From the NCBI GenBank assembly GCA_035525495.1, contig DATLED010000027.1:14049-78048 (forward strand): 64,000 nucleotides of DNA, read 5' to 3'. Both the position numbers and the translations under genes were made by a program. The notes beneath the pieces were generated by a model. That model had not been told where the DNA came from. It saw only the letters and a program-made list of their open reading frames with translations, and did no database searches. Source of the DNA: DATLED01 sp035525495 (lineage in GTDB: Bacteria > Actinomycetota > Acidimicrobiia > Acidimicrobiales > CADCTF01). Below are positions 45,851 to 53,863 of this stretch, in pieces. How positions within the stretch are numbered: the first letter of the stretch is position 1; each line of letters begins with the position of its first letter.

Positions 45851-46989
45851 CCGCCTCGCTCCTCGTCGTCGCGCGCCCGGACGTCGGGCTCCATGGGACG
45901 ACCTCCGGCGACGGCCTCGCGATTCGACGGTCCCTCCGGCTTCGGCGGCGCCGACGGCAAGCTGTTGACGGCGTCGATCAGCGACCGCAGCCGTCCGTGG
46001 TGCATGCGGTCGAAGCGGAACGCGATTCGCGACATGTCGAGGTGGTCCTGACTCGACACCTCGGGCGCGAGCGGCCGGGTCTTCTCGATGGCGCCCTTGG
46101 CGACGATGTCGTGGAAGTCGTGGTCGAGACGGGCCACTTCCTCGTCGGTCGGCTCGGAGCGAAGGCGGATCACCAGGACGTCGCCGACGAAGCGACGGGA
46201 GTGGTAGTTGCGGTAGAAGCCGGTGATCTCGTCGATCGCCGCGTGGGCGTCGTCGGTGATGCGGTAGAGGACGCAGTCGTCGTCGCTGATCAGGCCGCGG
46301 CTGCCGACCTCGTGGCGGACGAACGCCTCGAACTCCTGCCAGTAGGTTCCGCCGGCGACCTCCAGCAGCACGATCGGTGACGGCTCCGCCTTCCCCGTCT
46401 GGATGAGCGTGAGGAGCTCGAAGGTCTCGTCGAGCGTGCCGAACCCGCCTGGCATGACGATGAACCCGTCCGACTCCTTCATCAGCATCAGCTTGCGGGT
46501 GAAGAAGTACTTCATCTCCACGAGCTTCGGGTCGGACCTGATGAACTCGTTGGCGCCCTGTTCGAAGGGGAGGCGGATGTTGATGCCGAAGGACATCTCC
46601 CGTCCCGCGCCCTCGAGGCCGGCCGCCATGATCCCGGGCCCGCCGCCGGTGATGACCATCCAGCCGGCGGCCGCGAGGGCTGCGGCTGCATCCCGGGTCT
46701 GCGTGTAGAGCGGGTCGTCGGGGCGGGTGCGGGCACTGCCGAAGATCGTGACCTTGGGTACCTCGCGGTAGGGAGCGAACACGTTGAACGCCTCGCGCAT
46801 CTCGGCCAGCGCGGTGGTCGTGATCTTGAGGTCGAGGCGGTCGGTGTCGTCGGTGGCGAGGTCGGCGACGGTGACCAGGATGCGGGCGAGCTGGTCGCGG
46901 TTCTCGGTGGCGCCGACGGCGTCGAGGAAGGCTTCGACGTGTTCCGCGAGCTCTGGAGGCACGGCGTTCGTGCGGGCGGCGGGGATCAT
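45835..46989 (-). CDS. LOG family protein (nucleotide monophosphate nucleosidase-like)
   Basis: This 384-residue protein carries the LOG/TIGR00730-type Rossmann domain at about residues 80-280, with GGGPGIMAAGLEGA and the catalytic PGGFGTLDE motif (PGGxGTxxE). LOG enzymes release ribose 5-phosphate from nucleoside monophosphates, making cytokinin bases in plants and recycling nucleotides in bacteria. It is longer than classical LOG proteins, like PpnN-type enzymes, with a helical N-terminus and a C-terminal extension. ATG 46989 faces the small zinc-ribbon gene with 21 bp between starts; a CCTTAGG core there may serve both. It overlaps the convergent oxygenase gene by 16 bp. Confidence 0.87.
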   Translation of the reverse strand: MIPAARTNAVPPELAEHVEAFLDAVGATENRDQLARILVTVADLATDDTDRLDLKITTTALAEMREAFNVFAPYREVPKVTIFGSARTRPDDPLYTQTRDAAAALAAAGWMVITGGGPGIMAAGLEGAGREMSFGINIRLPFEQGANEFIRSDPKLVEMKYFFTRKLMLMKESDGFIVMPGGFGTLDETFELLTLIQTGKAEPSPIVLLEVAGGTYWQEFEAFVRHEVGSRGLISDDDCVLYRITDDAHAAIDEITGFYRNYHSRRFVGDVLVIRLRSEPTDEEVARLDHDFHDIVAKGAIEKTRPLAPEVSSQDHLDMSRIAFRFDRMHHGRLRSLIDAVNSLPSAPPKPEGPSNREAVAGGRPMEPDVRARDDEERGGYEAD

Positions 46990-47010
46990 GTCGCCCTTAG
47001 GCTTGCAGAC

Positions 47011-47190
47011 GTGACGATGCGGACGTGCTCGTACTGCGGCACGCAGGTCGAGGTGGCGGACGACGGCCTGCCCGAAGGCTGGTCGCTGGTCACCGAGAAC
47101 CGCCGGGTCGAGTATCAGTGCGTGACCTGTGTGCGCGCCAACATCCGCTCGATCGAGGGGAAGCTGCCCGAGGAGTACTGGGAGTTCTGA
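47011..47190 (+). CDS. Small zinc-ribbon protein
   Basis: The 59-residue protein has two Cys pairs, CSYCG and CVTC, about 30 residues apart, which would form a zinc ribbon. WSLVTENRRVEYQC lies between them. GTG 47011 is supported by TAGGCT (46998-47003) ending 7 nt upstream; ATG 47017 is a near alternative. It converges on the cadherin-like gene with a 5-bp gap. Function is unknown. Confidence 0.7.
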   Translation: MTMRTCSYCGTQVEVADDGLPEGWSLVTENRRVEYQCVTCVRANIRSIEGKLPEEYWEF

Positions 47191-47195
47191 CCTGG

Positions 47196-48509
47196 CTAGG
47201 CGGGGATCACAAGGCGTTGCTTCCACGTCCGCACGAGCCCGGTCCTCAGATCCTTCGATGTCACGGTCACCAGGTAGCGGCCCTTCCGGGCGTAGGTGTG
47301 CATCGCCGGCATCACGTAAGCGTAACTCCGGTCGCTCGCAGTGTACGTCGGCCCCTGAATCGGAGTCGCCGATGTCCCTGACACACTCGACTGCTTGTCT
47401 CCCCACATGACGGTGATGGTGAACTGTTCTTTGGGCGGCATGTCCGGATGGCGCACGACGACGAGGACGTCGAGCTTCCTCGGCGAGCTCGGGGTGGCGG
47501 AAACATCCATCGTGTGGACGTCAGCCACCGAGGAGACTGTCCCCGTACCTGTGTAGGCAGCCGCAGTCGTCGAGTAGCTGAACGAGAACGTGCCGTTGTA
47601 GTTGGCGGCAGGCGTGAACGTCTTCGCTACCGATGTCCCGGAAGAGAAGGAGCCAACGGCGCGGTCGACTACGGCGGTCACGGCAACCGGGCTGTCGACA
47701 TCGGAGCAAGGGAAGGTGATCGTCGTCGCCGCGTCCTCTGCTGTCGAAATGGTGAACCCGTCCGTGCAGCTGGGCGGATCATCCACGGAGACCACGGTGA
47801 GGGTCACTGTGGCGGCGCTGCTGGATTGCCCGTCGGAGTTCGTCGCTCGCCACGTGAAGGAGTCTCGGCCATTGAAGTTCACGTTGGGCGTGTAAACGAA
47901 GGTCAACCCGTCAGAGGACACCGCAACGCCGCCATACGACGGCTGCGTCGAGACGCTGTAGGTGAGTGGGAGGCCATTTCTGTCCGAGGCGTGGGCTGCA
48001 GGAGAGAAGGAAAGAGGCACATCCTCGTCGGTGACCTCCGACGAACTCGTGGCGGTCGGCCCCGTCCGCGTGTCGTGTCCTGCGAACGTGATATCGGAGT
48101 AGGCATCCTGGATGACGGTCCCAATCACCGCTTCTGCTTCCAACCTGCACTGCTGCGTGTCCGTCCAGTCGCATTGGTAAGGCGAATACGGGTTTGGAGT
48201 GTCGATGAGGTAGTTCACCGTCACCGTTGCCGTGAGGCCACCGGCGCTGTCGGACACGGTTGAGGTGGCGAGGTCCCGCTGATACCCGGTCCCGGGAGTG
48301 AAGAGCCATTGATAGAACCGAACCGTCGTGTTCGCGGCGAATCCGGTGCCGGTGACCGAAACTTGGACGCCCCCGGAATCCGAGAGATTCGTTGAAGGGC
48401 TCACCACGATCGAGTACGTCGCATTCGGGTCATGGCTCGCCGCCGCCGGCAAGGCGCTCGCGACAACGGCCACAATGGCAACGATCAAGAGTCGAGTCTT
48501 CAGGAACAC
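47196..48509 (-). CDS. Secreted Ig-like / cadherin-like repeat protein, compositionally atypical
   Basis: This exported 437-residue protein begins with a signal peptide (KTRLLIVAIVAVVASALPAAAS). An Ig/IPT-like domain (about 30-130; SGGVQVSVTGTGFAANTTVRF) is followed by two tandem-95/cadherin-type repeats (about 135-330; EDVPLSFSPAAHASD, VNFNGRDSFTWRATNSDGQSSSAATVTLTVVSVDDPP) and a PKD-like C-terminal sheet. GTG 48509 is preceded by GGGGGA at 5 nt, an unusually clear Shine-Dalgarno site for this window; a longer in-frame start at 48593 is less likely. Third codon positions carry more A and T than neighbouring genes, suggesting transfer. A surface adhesion role is inferred. Confidence 0.8.
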   Translation of the reverse strand: MFLKTRLLIVAIVAVVASALPAAASHDPNATYSIVVSPSTNLSDSGGVQVSVTGTGFAANTTVRFYQWLFTPGTGYQRDLATSTVSDSAGGLTATVTVNYLIDTPNPYSPYQCDWTDTQQCRLEAEAVIGTVIQDAYSDITFAGHDTRTGPTATSSSEVTDEDVPLSFSPAAHASDRNGLPLTYSVSTQPSYGGVAVSSDGLTFVYTPNVNFNGRDSFTWRATNSDGQSSSAATVTLTVVSVDDPPSCTDGFTISTAEDAATTITFPCSDVDSPVAVTAVVDRAVGSFSSGTSVAKTFTPAANYNGTFSFSYSTTAAAYTGTGTVSSVADVHTMDVSATPSSPRKLDVLVVVRHPDMPPKEQFTITVMWGDKQSSVSGTSATPIQGPTYTASDRSYAYVMPAMHTYARKGRYLVTVTSKDLRTGLVRTWKQRLVIPA

Positions 48510-48672
48510 AGCGATCCCCCGGGGGAGTGAGGTCGCACACCGCGCGACGTGTTCGCCACCTTTACCGCTGCCCGAAGAGATCGCTATGACCACTGATGAG
48601 CGTTTTCTTCCTCTGAAGGAACCATGTCACTCGTAGTCAGCCAAGTCCGCATGCCCGAGACGCCGTGAGGAG

Positions 48673-49593
48673 ATGAGCACGCCGAGCCGTCGCGTCGAGG
48701 CCCACCTGTGGCTGCTCCTCGAGGAGGCCCTGGTCGCCATCGCCCGCGGAGGAGCTGACCCGTGGGAGATCCGCCGCCAGTTCGGCTACGTCACCGGCGC
48801 GGTCGCCGAGGCCGGGATCGCCCCCACGAGCCTCACCTCGTCCATCCGCCTCGAGCTCGACGACGCCCTCGCCGTGCGGGGCCTCCTCGCCGCCGCCTCC
48901 TTCCAGGGCGCGCAGCCGCCCGACCCGGCACCGGAGACGAACCGCGACAACCCCGACGGCGCGGTCGTCTGGCTCGAGGCCGAGCTCGAACGCCACCTCG
49001 ACCTCCTCGCGGCCTACGACCCGATCGTCCGCCCGGACGCCGGGGCGGAGACCCTGCGCATCCTCGCCGCCCCGGCCCGCGCGTTCGAAGCCGCCGGCGT
49101 GCTGGGCGCGCCCGGCCGCGCGCTCCTCGCCGACCTCACCGCCTCGGTCGCCGCCGCCGGCTTCGATCCCGGCCGACCGACACCTGGCGCAGGACGGGTC
49201 CGACGTGATTGGGTCCGCTTCCTCCGCGATCGTCCGCCGCCCCCGCCCGCCGCCTTCGATCCGACAGCCTCGGCAAGACCCAGGATGGTGCTCGGCCGCC
49301 TTCGCGACCGCACGGTCCGCGTCGACGAGATCGCGTGGACCAGCGACGCCATCGAGCTCCACCTCGCCCTCCGTCCGGACGAGGGCATCGGGCGCGGCGA
49401 GCACGCGGCCTGGCATGCCCGCATGGTCGACCCGCGCGGCCGCGTCCACCTCGGGCAGCCGGCGGTCCCGCGCCTGGACGGGGGCGCCTCGGCCACCCTC
49501 CGGCTGCGGCCGGGTCTCGAGGATGGCGTGAAGGCGCTCGTGGTCCGCGTCACGTCCCGGGGTCAGCGAGTGGAAGGACGGGTCGCGTGGTGA
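48673..49593 (+). CDS. Protein of unknown function, coupled pair part 1
   Basis: I do not recognise this 306-residue protein. The N-terminal third is helical (HLWLLLEEALVAIARGGADPWEIRRQFGYVTGAVAEAG), the middle is Pro/Ala/Glu-rich, and the C-terminal third is a beta-rich segment that ends VRVTSRGQRVEGRVAW. A GAGGAG sequence precedes the ATG. Its TGA overlaps the GTG of the next gene (GTGA), so the two products are made together and may interact. Confidence 0.65.
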   Translation: MSTPSRRVEAHLWLLLEEALVAIARGGADPWEIRRQFGYVTGAVAEAGIAPTSLTSSIRLELDDALAVRGLLAAASFQGAQPPDPAPETNRDNPDGAVVWLEAELERHLDLLAAYDPIVRPDAGAETLRILAAPARAFEAAGVLGAPGRALLADLTASVAAAGFDPGRPTPGAGRVRRDWVRFLRDRPPPPPAAFDPTASARPRMVLGRLRDRTVRVDEIAWTSDAIELHLALRPDEGIGRGEHAAWHARMVDPRGRVHLGQPAVPRLDGGASATLRLRPGLEDGVKALVVRVTSRGQRVEGRVAW

Positions 49594-50417
49594 AGCCACC
49601 GTGGTGGACGTCGGTCGCTCCCGCCGTCGCCTCCCGACGTTGCGCCGGCGCGGCCGCCCACGAGCTGCTGTGGGAGCGCGGCGAGCTCATCCTCATCGAC
49701 CACGGGGACGCCACCGCCGAAGCGACCCTCGGCGCCCTCGGCGGGTCGACTCCCACCTGCCTGCGGGTCGCCCGCGCCTGGCACGACCACCGCGACGACC
49801 CCGTCCTCATCACCCTCGGCCGGCGCGCCGGCGAGGCCGGCCTGGGCCTCGGCGACCCGCCTCCTCCGGGTGCTCGCACGGCAGACGTCGAGGAGCCCAC
49901 GCGACGGGACCAGCTGCTCCTCCTGTTCACCCTTCCGGCGCCGCTCATCGACCGCCTCGTCCTCGGCGCCGCCGACGCCGCCGCCCAGCGGTGGCCGGAC
50001 CCCGACTTCCGCGCCCGCCACGGCCTTCGCCTCGGTGCCGCCCTCGCCGCCCGCGTCACGCCAGCGCTGCGCCGCCTCGGTGGTGAGCTTGCGGGGCCGG
50101 ACGAATCGCTCGTCGTGCACGCCACCCCGGCCGGACCGGGCGACCGCACGACCGTCCTCGCCGAGCGCAGCGACGCCGGTCTCGAGGTCACCGCTTCGAT
50201 CCAGCTCGACTGGGTCAGCACGGTGTGGGGTCCCGGCATCAGCGAGCCCGCGGGTCGCATGGTGCTCGCCGTGCGCGACGCCGACGGACCCGATCGGCTG
50301 CACGTCGACCTCGCCGAGTGGCACCCGGACGGCCTCGACCACTGGGAGGCCGTGCGGGTGCCCGCCCTCCTCTCGCGGTCCGACCACGACGTCCCCTGGG
50401 AGGTCGCCGTCAGCTGA
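49590..50417 (+). CDS. Protein of unknown function, coupled pair part 2
   Basis: This 275-residue protein without a recognised family is translated in coupling with the gene before it. It has a segment ERGELILIDHGDATAEATLGALGG, then a helix-rich middle (RRDQLLLLFTLPAPLIDRLVLGAADAAAQRW), and a beta-rich end (MVLAVRDADGPDRLHVDLAEWHPDG). No membrane segment or catalytic motif stands out. It ends 9 bp before the stop of the convergent DUF2510 gene. Confidence 0.62.
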   Translation: MKPPWWTSVAPAVASRRCAGAAAHELLWERGELILIDHGDATAEATLGALGGSTPTCLRVARAWHDHRDDPVLITLGRRAGEAGLGLGDPPPPGARTADVEEPTRRDQLLLLFTLPAPLIDRLVLGAADAAAQRWPDPDFRARHGLRLGAALAARVTPALRRLGGELAGPDESLVVHATPAGPGDRTTVLAERSDAGLEVTASIQLDWVSTVWGPGISEPAGRMVLAVRDADGPDRLHVDLAEWHPDGLDHWEAVRVPALLSRSDHDVPWEVAVS

Positions 50418-50426
50418 AGACGCCCG

Positions 50427-51050
50427 TCAGGCCGAGAAGTCCTCGACGGGGATGAGCGTCTGGTCGGCGGCGTAGCTGGCCCAGCAGGGAACGCCCTCGG
50501 CGAGGCGGCCCGTCGTCCGCGGCCCGCCGATCTCGTCACCGATCACGGCGACGTAGCACCGCCCGGTCAGCGAGGCGACGGCGACGACGAACCGATCCTC
50601 ACCGGAGAGGACGCTGACCGTGGTGAAGTCGGTGCTCGGCCCGTGCGTGAACGACAGGCCGCGCTCGAGGTCCTCGAGCCGTTCAGGCGTGGCGCCGACG
50701 TAGGACCCCTCGAGCGCGTAGATCCTCCCGCCTGCGTCGAGGGCGACGTGCGCGGTCGACTGCGCCGCTCTGTCCGTCACCCGGCCGCCCGCCTTGACCA
50801 CCCTCGGGGCGGCCAGCGCGATCCCGGCGATCACGGAGACGAGGAACAGGGTGGCGATGACGGCGAACAGCGGCCAGAGCTTGCGTCCGCCGCGCGCTGC
50901 AGGGACGACGGACGTCGGTTGCGGGACGATGGAGCCGTAGCCTCCGGGTGGCGGGGTGACATGGCGGGTCCACTGCGTGCCGTCCCAGTAGCGAAGCCCT
51001 CCGGACCCACCGGGATCCGCGTACCAGGCGGCCGGAGGTCCCGAGGTCAC
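50427..51050 (-). CDS. DUF2510-domain membrane protein
   Basis: The 207-residue protein has an N-terminal DUF2510 module, AAWYADPGGSGGLRYWDGTQWTRHV (about 7-31), a short Pro-rich linker, one transmembrane helix (about 62-86) and an extracytoplasmic domain with two Cys residues (RCYVAVIG and VPCWASY). Such DUF2510 proteins are common in actinobacteria, with the small domain in the cytoplasm. The GTG start overlaps the FO synthase stop (GTGA), placing it as the third gene of the HxlR-fbiC operon, although no link to F420 is known. Confidence 0.82.
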   Translation of the reverse strand: MTSGPPAAWYADPGGSGGLRYWDGTQWTRHVTPPPGGYGSIVPQPTSVVPAARGGRKLWPLFAVIATLFLVSVIAGIALAAPRVVKAGGRVTDRAAQSTAHVALDAGGRIYALEGSYVGATPERLEDLERGLSFTHGPSTDFTTVSVLSGEDRFVVAVASLTGRCYVAVIGDEIGGPRTTGRLAEGVPCWASYAADQTLIPVEDFSA

Positions 51051-53344
51051 GCCGAAGAGCGTGCCACGTTGATTGGGCCGTACAGCGTCGTCCGCTGCTC
51101 GAGCGGGCGCCCGAGCGGATCGGCGATGCCATGGAACCCGTCCTCGTCCATCAACTGACCGTGGGCGGCGCCGGCGGCGCGGGAGATGTTCTCGTCCATC
51201 AGCGTGCCACCGAGATCGTTGGCTCCGGCCTGAAGGATCTGACGTGCCCCGGCGGCGCCGATCTTCACCCACGACACCTGCACGTTCGGGACGAGCGGGC
51301 CGTAGGTGATGCGGCCGACGGCGTGCATGAGCAACGTCTCGCGGAACGTCGGGCCGCGGCGGCTCTTGTGCTGCAGATAGATCGGCGACGCCATGTGCAC
51401 GAACGGCAACGGCACGAACTCCGTGAACCCGCCGGTCTCGGCCTGCAGGTCGCGGGTGCGGATCAAGTGGCGCGCCCAGTGCACGGGCTGCTCGACGGAT
51501 CCGAACATGATCGTGATGTTCGAACGGAGCCCGACGCCGTGGGCTGTGCGATGCGCGTCGAGCCACTCCTGGGTGTCGACCTTGTCCGGGCAGAGGATGG
51601 CGCGGATCTCGTCATCGAGGATCTCGGCGGCCGTGCCCGGGAGCGTCTTGAGCCCGGCGTCCATGAGTCGCTTGAGATAGGAGTCGAGCGGCTCTCCGAG
51701 GCGCTTGGCCCCTTCGGTCACCTCGAGGGCGGTGAACCCGTGGATGTGGATCGTGCTGCTGGCCTCGCGCACGGCCTTGATGACGTCGATGTAGTAGTCG
51801 CCGTCGAAGCTGGGATGGATGCCGCCCTGGAGGCAGACCTCGGTCGCTCCGAGCTCCTCGGCCTCGGCGACGCGGCGGGTGATCTCGTCGACCTCGAGGA
51901 GGTACGGCGTCCCCCGCAGGTTGAGGCTGAGCGGCCCCTTCGAGAAGGCGCAGAACTTGCACTTGAACGTGCAGACGTTGGTGTAGTTGATGTTGCGGTT
52001 CCGGACGTAGGTGACGACGTCCCCCACGAGCTCGCGCCGCATCTCATCCGCCACCCCGGCCACGTCCGCGACTTCCGGCCCCCTCGCCGAGAACAGCGTG
52101 ACGATCTCGTCGACCCCGAGCTGCTGCCCGAGCCGCACACCCGCCAGCACCTCGGCCACCCGTCCTCCTCCTCGTTCTGGGCGGGGTGAACGACCTCTGG
52201 GGTCGTTCAGCCCACCCAGAAGCTGAGGGGGGTCGGCTTCGACGCCGGAGTACCAGGACTCGCCGGGCTCGCGGGCGAGACCCTCGGCGTCGGAGTGGTC
52301 CATGACCGGGAAGCGCATGGCGGCGGCGAGCCACCGCTCAGGTGCGTGGACGAAGGCCGGGTAGATGGTGAGACGCGGCGCCAGCGCGAAGCCCCTCGCC
52401 TCGGTGGCGGCGCGGAGGCGGTCGATCGCCGGCCAGGGGCGCTCCGGGTTCACGTGGTCGGGCGTCACCGGCGACACGCCCCCCCAGTCGTCGATGCCGG
52501 CGTCGAGCAACCGGCCGAAGTCGTCGCTGAGGTTCGGGGGCGCCTGCAGCCGGACGTCGTCGGGGAGGATCGATCGGGCCGCCGCGACCGACCACAGGTA
52601 CTCGTCCTCGGGGCAGGGCGCGGCACGGTGCATCGACGTCCCCGGCTTGGGGAGGAAGTTCTGGACGATCACCTCCTGCACGTGGCCGTGCCGTCGGTGG
52701 CTGGCGGCGATCGCGTCGAGGGCGTCGATGCGATCCTGCCGGCGCTCGCCGATCCCGCAGAGGATGCCGGTGGTGAAGGGGATGGCCAGCTCGCCCGCAG
52801 CCTCGAGGGTGGCCAGGCGCCGCGCCGGTGTCTTGTCCGGCGAGCCGAGATGCGCCGCCAGCGAGGGGTTGAGGCTCTCGAGCATCATCCCCTGGCTCGC
52901 CGTCACCTCCCGAAGTCGCGCCAGCTCCTCTGGGTGGAGGGCGCCGGCGTTGCCGTGGGGGAGGAGACCCGCCTCGTCGAGGACCAGCCGGCAGATGGCG
53001 ACGAGGTAGTCGACGGTCGTCTCGTAGCCGCGCTCGACGAGCCACGCCTTGGCGATCGGGTAGCGCCCCTCGGGCCGCTCGCCGAGGGTGAAGAGCGCCT
53101 CGTGGCACCCCGCGGCCGCACCGGCACGAGCGATCGCCAGCACCTCTTCGGGCGTGAGGAACGGCGCCTGCACCCGCGCCGGCGGTTGCGCGAACGTGCA
53201 GTAGCCGCACTTGTCACGGCACAGGTGGGTCAGCGGGAGGAAGACCTTGGGCGAGTAGGTGACGCGGGTGCCGGTGGCGGCGTCGCGGCGTCGAGCCGCT
53301 TCCGTCATGAGCTCCTGGAGCCCAGCGTTCGGGTCGACGCTCAT
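51047..53344 (-). CDS. fbiC: Fused FO synthase (CofG-CofH, FbiC)
   Basis: This bifunctional radical-SAM enzyme joins tyrosine and a pyrimidine precursor into 7,8-didemethyl-8-hydroxy-5-deazariboflavin (FO), the chromophore of coenzyme F420. Of 765 residues, about 1-365 are CofG with CRDKCGYC (Cys42, 46, 49) and about 390-765 are CofH with CTFKCKFC (Cys458, 462, 465), giving two 4Fe-4S clusters. The inter-domain linker (about 375-390) is encoded by copy 3 of the palindromic element. ATG 53344 overlaps the HxlR stop (ATGA) and its own stop overlaps the DUF2510 gene. No other F420 gene is in the window. Confidence 0.95.
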   Translation of the reverse strand: MSVDPNAGLQELMTEAARRRDAATGTRVTYSPKVFLPLTHLCRDKCGYCTFAQPPARVQAPFLTPEEVLAIARAGAAAGCHEALFTLGERPEGRYPIAKAWLVERGYETTVDYLVAICRLVLDEAGLLPHGNAGALHPEELARLREVTASQGMMLESLNPSLAAHLGSPDKTPARRLATLEAAGELAIPFTTGILCGIGERRQDRIDALDAIAASHRRHGHVQEVIVQNFLPKPGTSMHRAAPCPEDEYLWSVAAARSILPDDVRLQAPPNLSDDFGRLLDAGIDDWGGVSPVTPDHVNPERPWPAIDRLRAATEARGFALAPRLTIYPAFVHAPERWLAAAMRFPVMDHSDAEGLAREPGESWYSGVEADPPQLLGGLNDPRGRSPRPERGGGRVAEVLAGVRLGQQLGVDEIVTLFSARGPEVADVAGVADEMRRELVGDVVTYVRNRNINYTNVCTFKCKFCAFSKGPLSLNLRGTPYLLEVDEITRRVAEAEELGATEVCLQGGIHPSFDGDYYIDVIKAVREASSTIHIHGFTALEVTEGAKRLGEPLDSYLKRLMDAGLKTLPGTAAEILDDEIRAILCPDKVDTQEWLDAHRTAHGVGLRSNITIMFGSVEQPVHWARHLIRTRDLQAETGGFTEFVPLPFVHMASPIYLQHKSRRGPTFRETLLMHAVGRITYGPLVPNVQVSWVKIGAAGARQILQAGANDLGGTLMDENISRAAGAAHGQLMDEDGFHGIADPLGRPLEQRTTLYGPINVARSSA
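52175..52221. repeat. Dispersed palindromic element, copy 3, in frame inside fbiC
   Basis: Two 21-bp arms (52175-52195 and 52201-52221) pair at 19 of 21 positions around a 5-nt loop, the best-preserved copy. Unlike the other two it lies in coding sequence, exactly at the CofG-CofH junction, where it encodes about 16 residues (LLGGLNDPRGRSPRPE) without breaking the frame. Confidence 0.85.
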
Positions 53345-53796
53345 CGGGCGAGCTCCTCGTGTCGGTGGGCGCCGGGTCCGGGTCGTCCTTGCAATCCCGC
53401 CGGCGTGACGGTCTCGTCGCAGCTCCAACAGATGAAGCTCTGGTCCACCGGCTCGCCGCAGGTCTTGTGTGCGAGCACGAGCGGCGGACGGCCGTCCTCG
53501 GCGAGCCACTTGTCGCCCCACCGCATGAGGGCGACGAGAGCCGGGGACAGGTCCCGTCCCTTCGGCGTCAGCCGGTACTCGTACCGGACGGGGCGCGACT
53601 GGTACGGCGTCCGGGCGAGGACGCCGCGGTCGACGAGCTTCTGCAGGCGGTCCGTGAGGATGTTGCGGGCGATGCCGAGGTCGCGCTGCAGGTCGTCGAA
53701 GCGACGAACGCCTCGGAAGGCATCGCGGAGGATCAGCAGCGTCCACCGGTCGCCGATCACCTCGAGGGTGCGTGCGATGGAGCAGGGATCGGTCAT
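53341..53796 (-). CDS. HxlR family transcriptional regulator
   Basis: This 151-residue winged-helix regulator opens with CSIARTLEVIGDRWTLLILRDAFRGVRRFDDLQRDLGIARNILTDRLQKLVDRGVL, the HxlR DNA-binding domain (about 5-60). A C-terminal tail with HKTCGEPVDQSFICWSCDE holds three Cys and a His that may bind zinc, as in many actinobacterial relatives. Cys5 near the start matches the redox Cys of some HxlR proteins. It is the promoter-proximal gene of the fbiC operon; TAGGGT (53811-53806) lies 9 nt before the ATG. A perfect inverted repeat just upstream is a likely binding site. Confidence 0.92.
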   Translation of the reverse strand: MTDPCSIARTLEVIGDRWTLLILRDAFRGVRRFDDLQRDLGIARNILTDRLQKLVDRGVLARTPYQSRPVRYEYRLTPKGRDLSPALVALMRWGDKWLAEDGRPPLVLAHKTCGEPVDQSFICWSCDETVTPAGLQGRPGPGAHRHEELAR

Positions 53797-53818
53797 CGAC
53801 GCGGGACCCTAGCAGGTG

Positions 53819-53835
53819 GGTTGCAGGATGCAACC
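53819..53835. promoter_or_regulatory. Perfect inverted repeat, candidate HxlR operator
   Basis: GGTTGCA-GGA-TGCAACC is a perfect 7-bp inverted repeat with a 3-nt spacer in the 67-bp gap between the HxlR gene and the divergent EamA gene. It starts 7 bp upstream of the HxlR -10 (53811-53806), so it covers the spacer and -35 zone and would allow autoregulation of the HxlR-fbiC operon. Confidence 0.62.
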
Positions 53836-53863
53836 GACTCATCGTCGGCGAGGATGGTGCCCC

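Noticed and set aside
48587..48637. 16-codon frame (MTTDERFLPL...) upstream of 48673 as a leader peptide
   Set aside because: It has a weak Shine-Dalgarno-like GAAGAG but no codon pattern, no run of regulatory codons and no terminator or attenuator structure after it.
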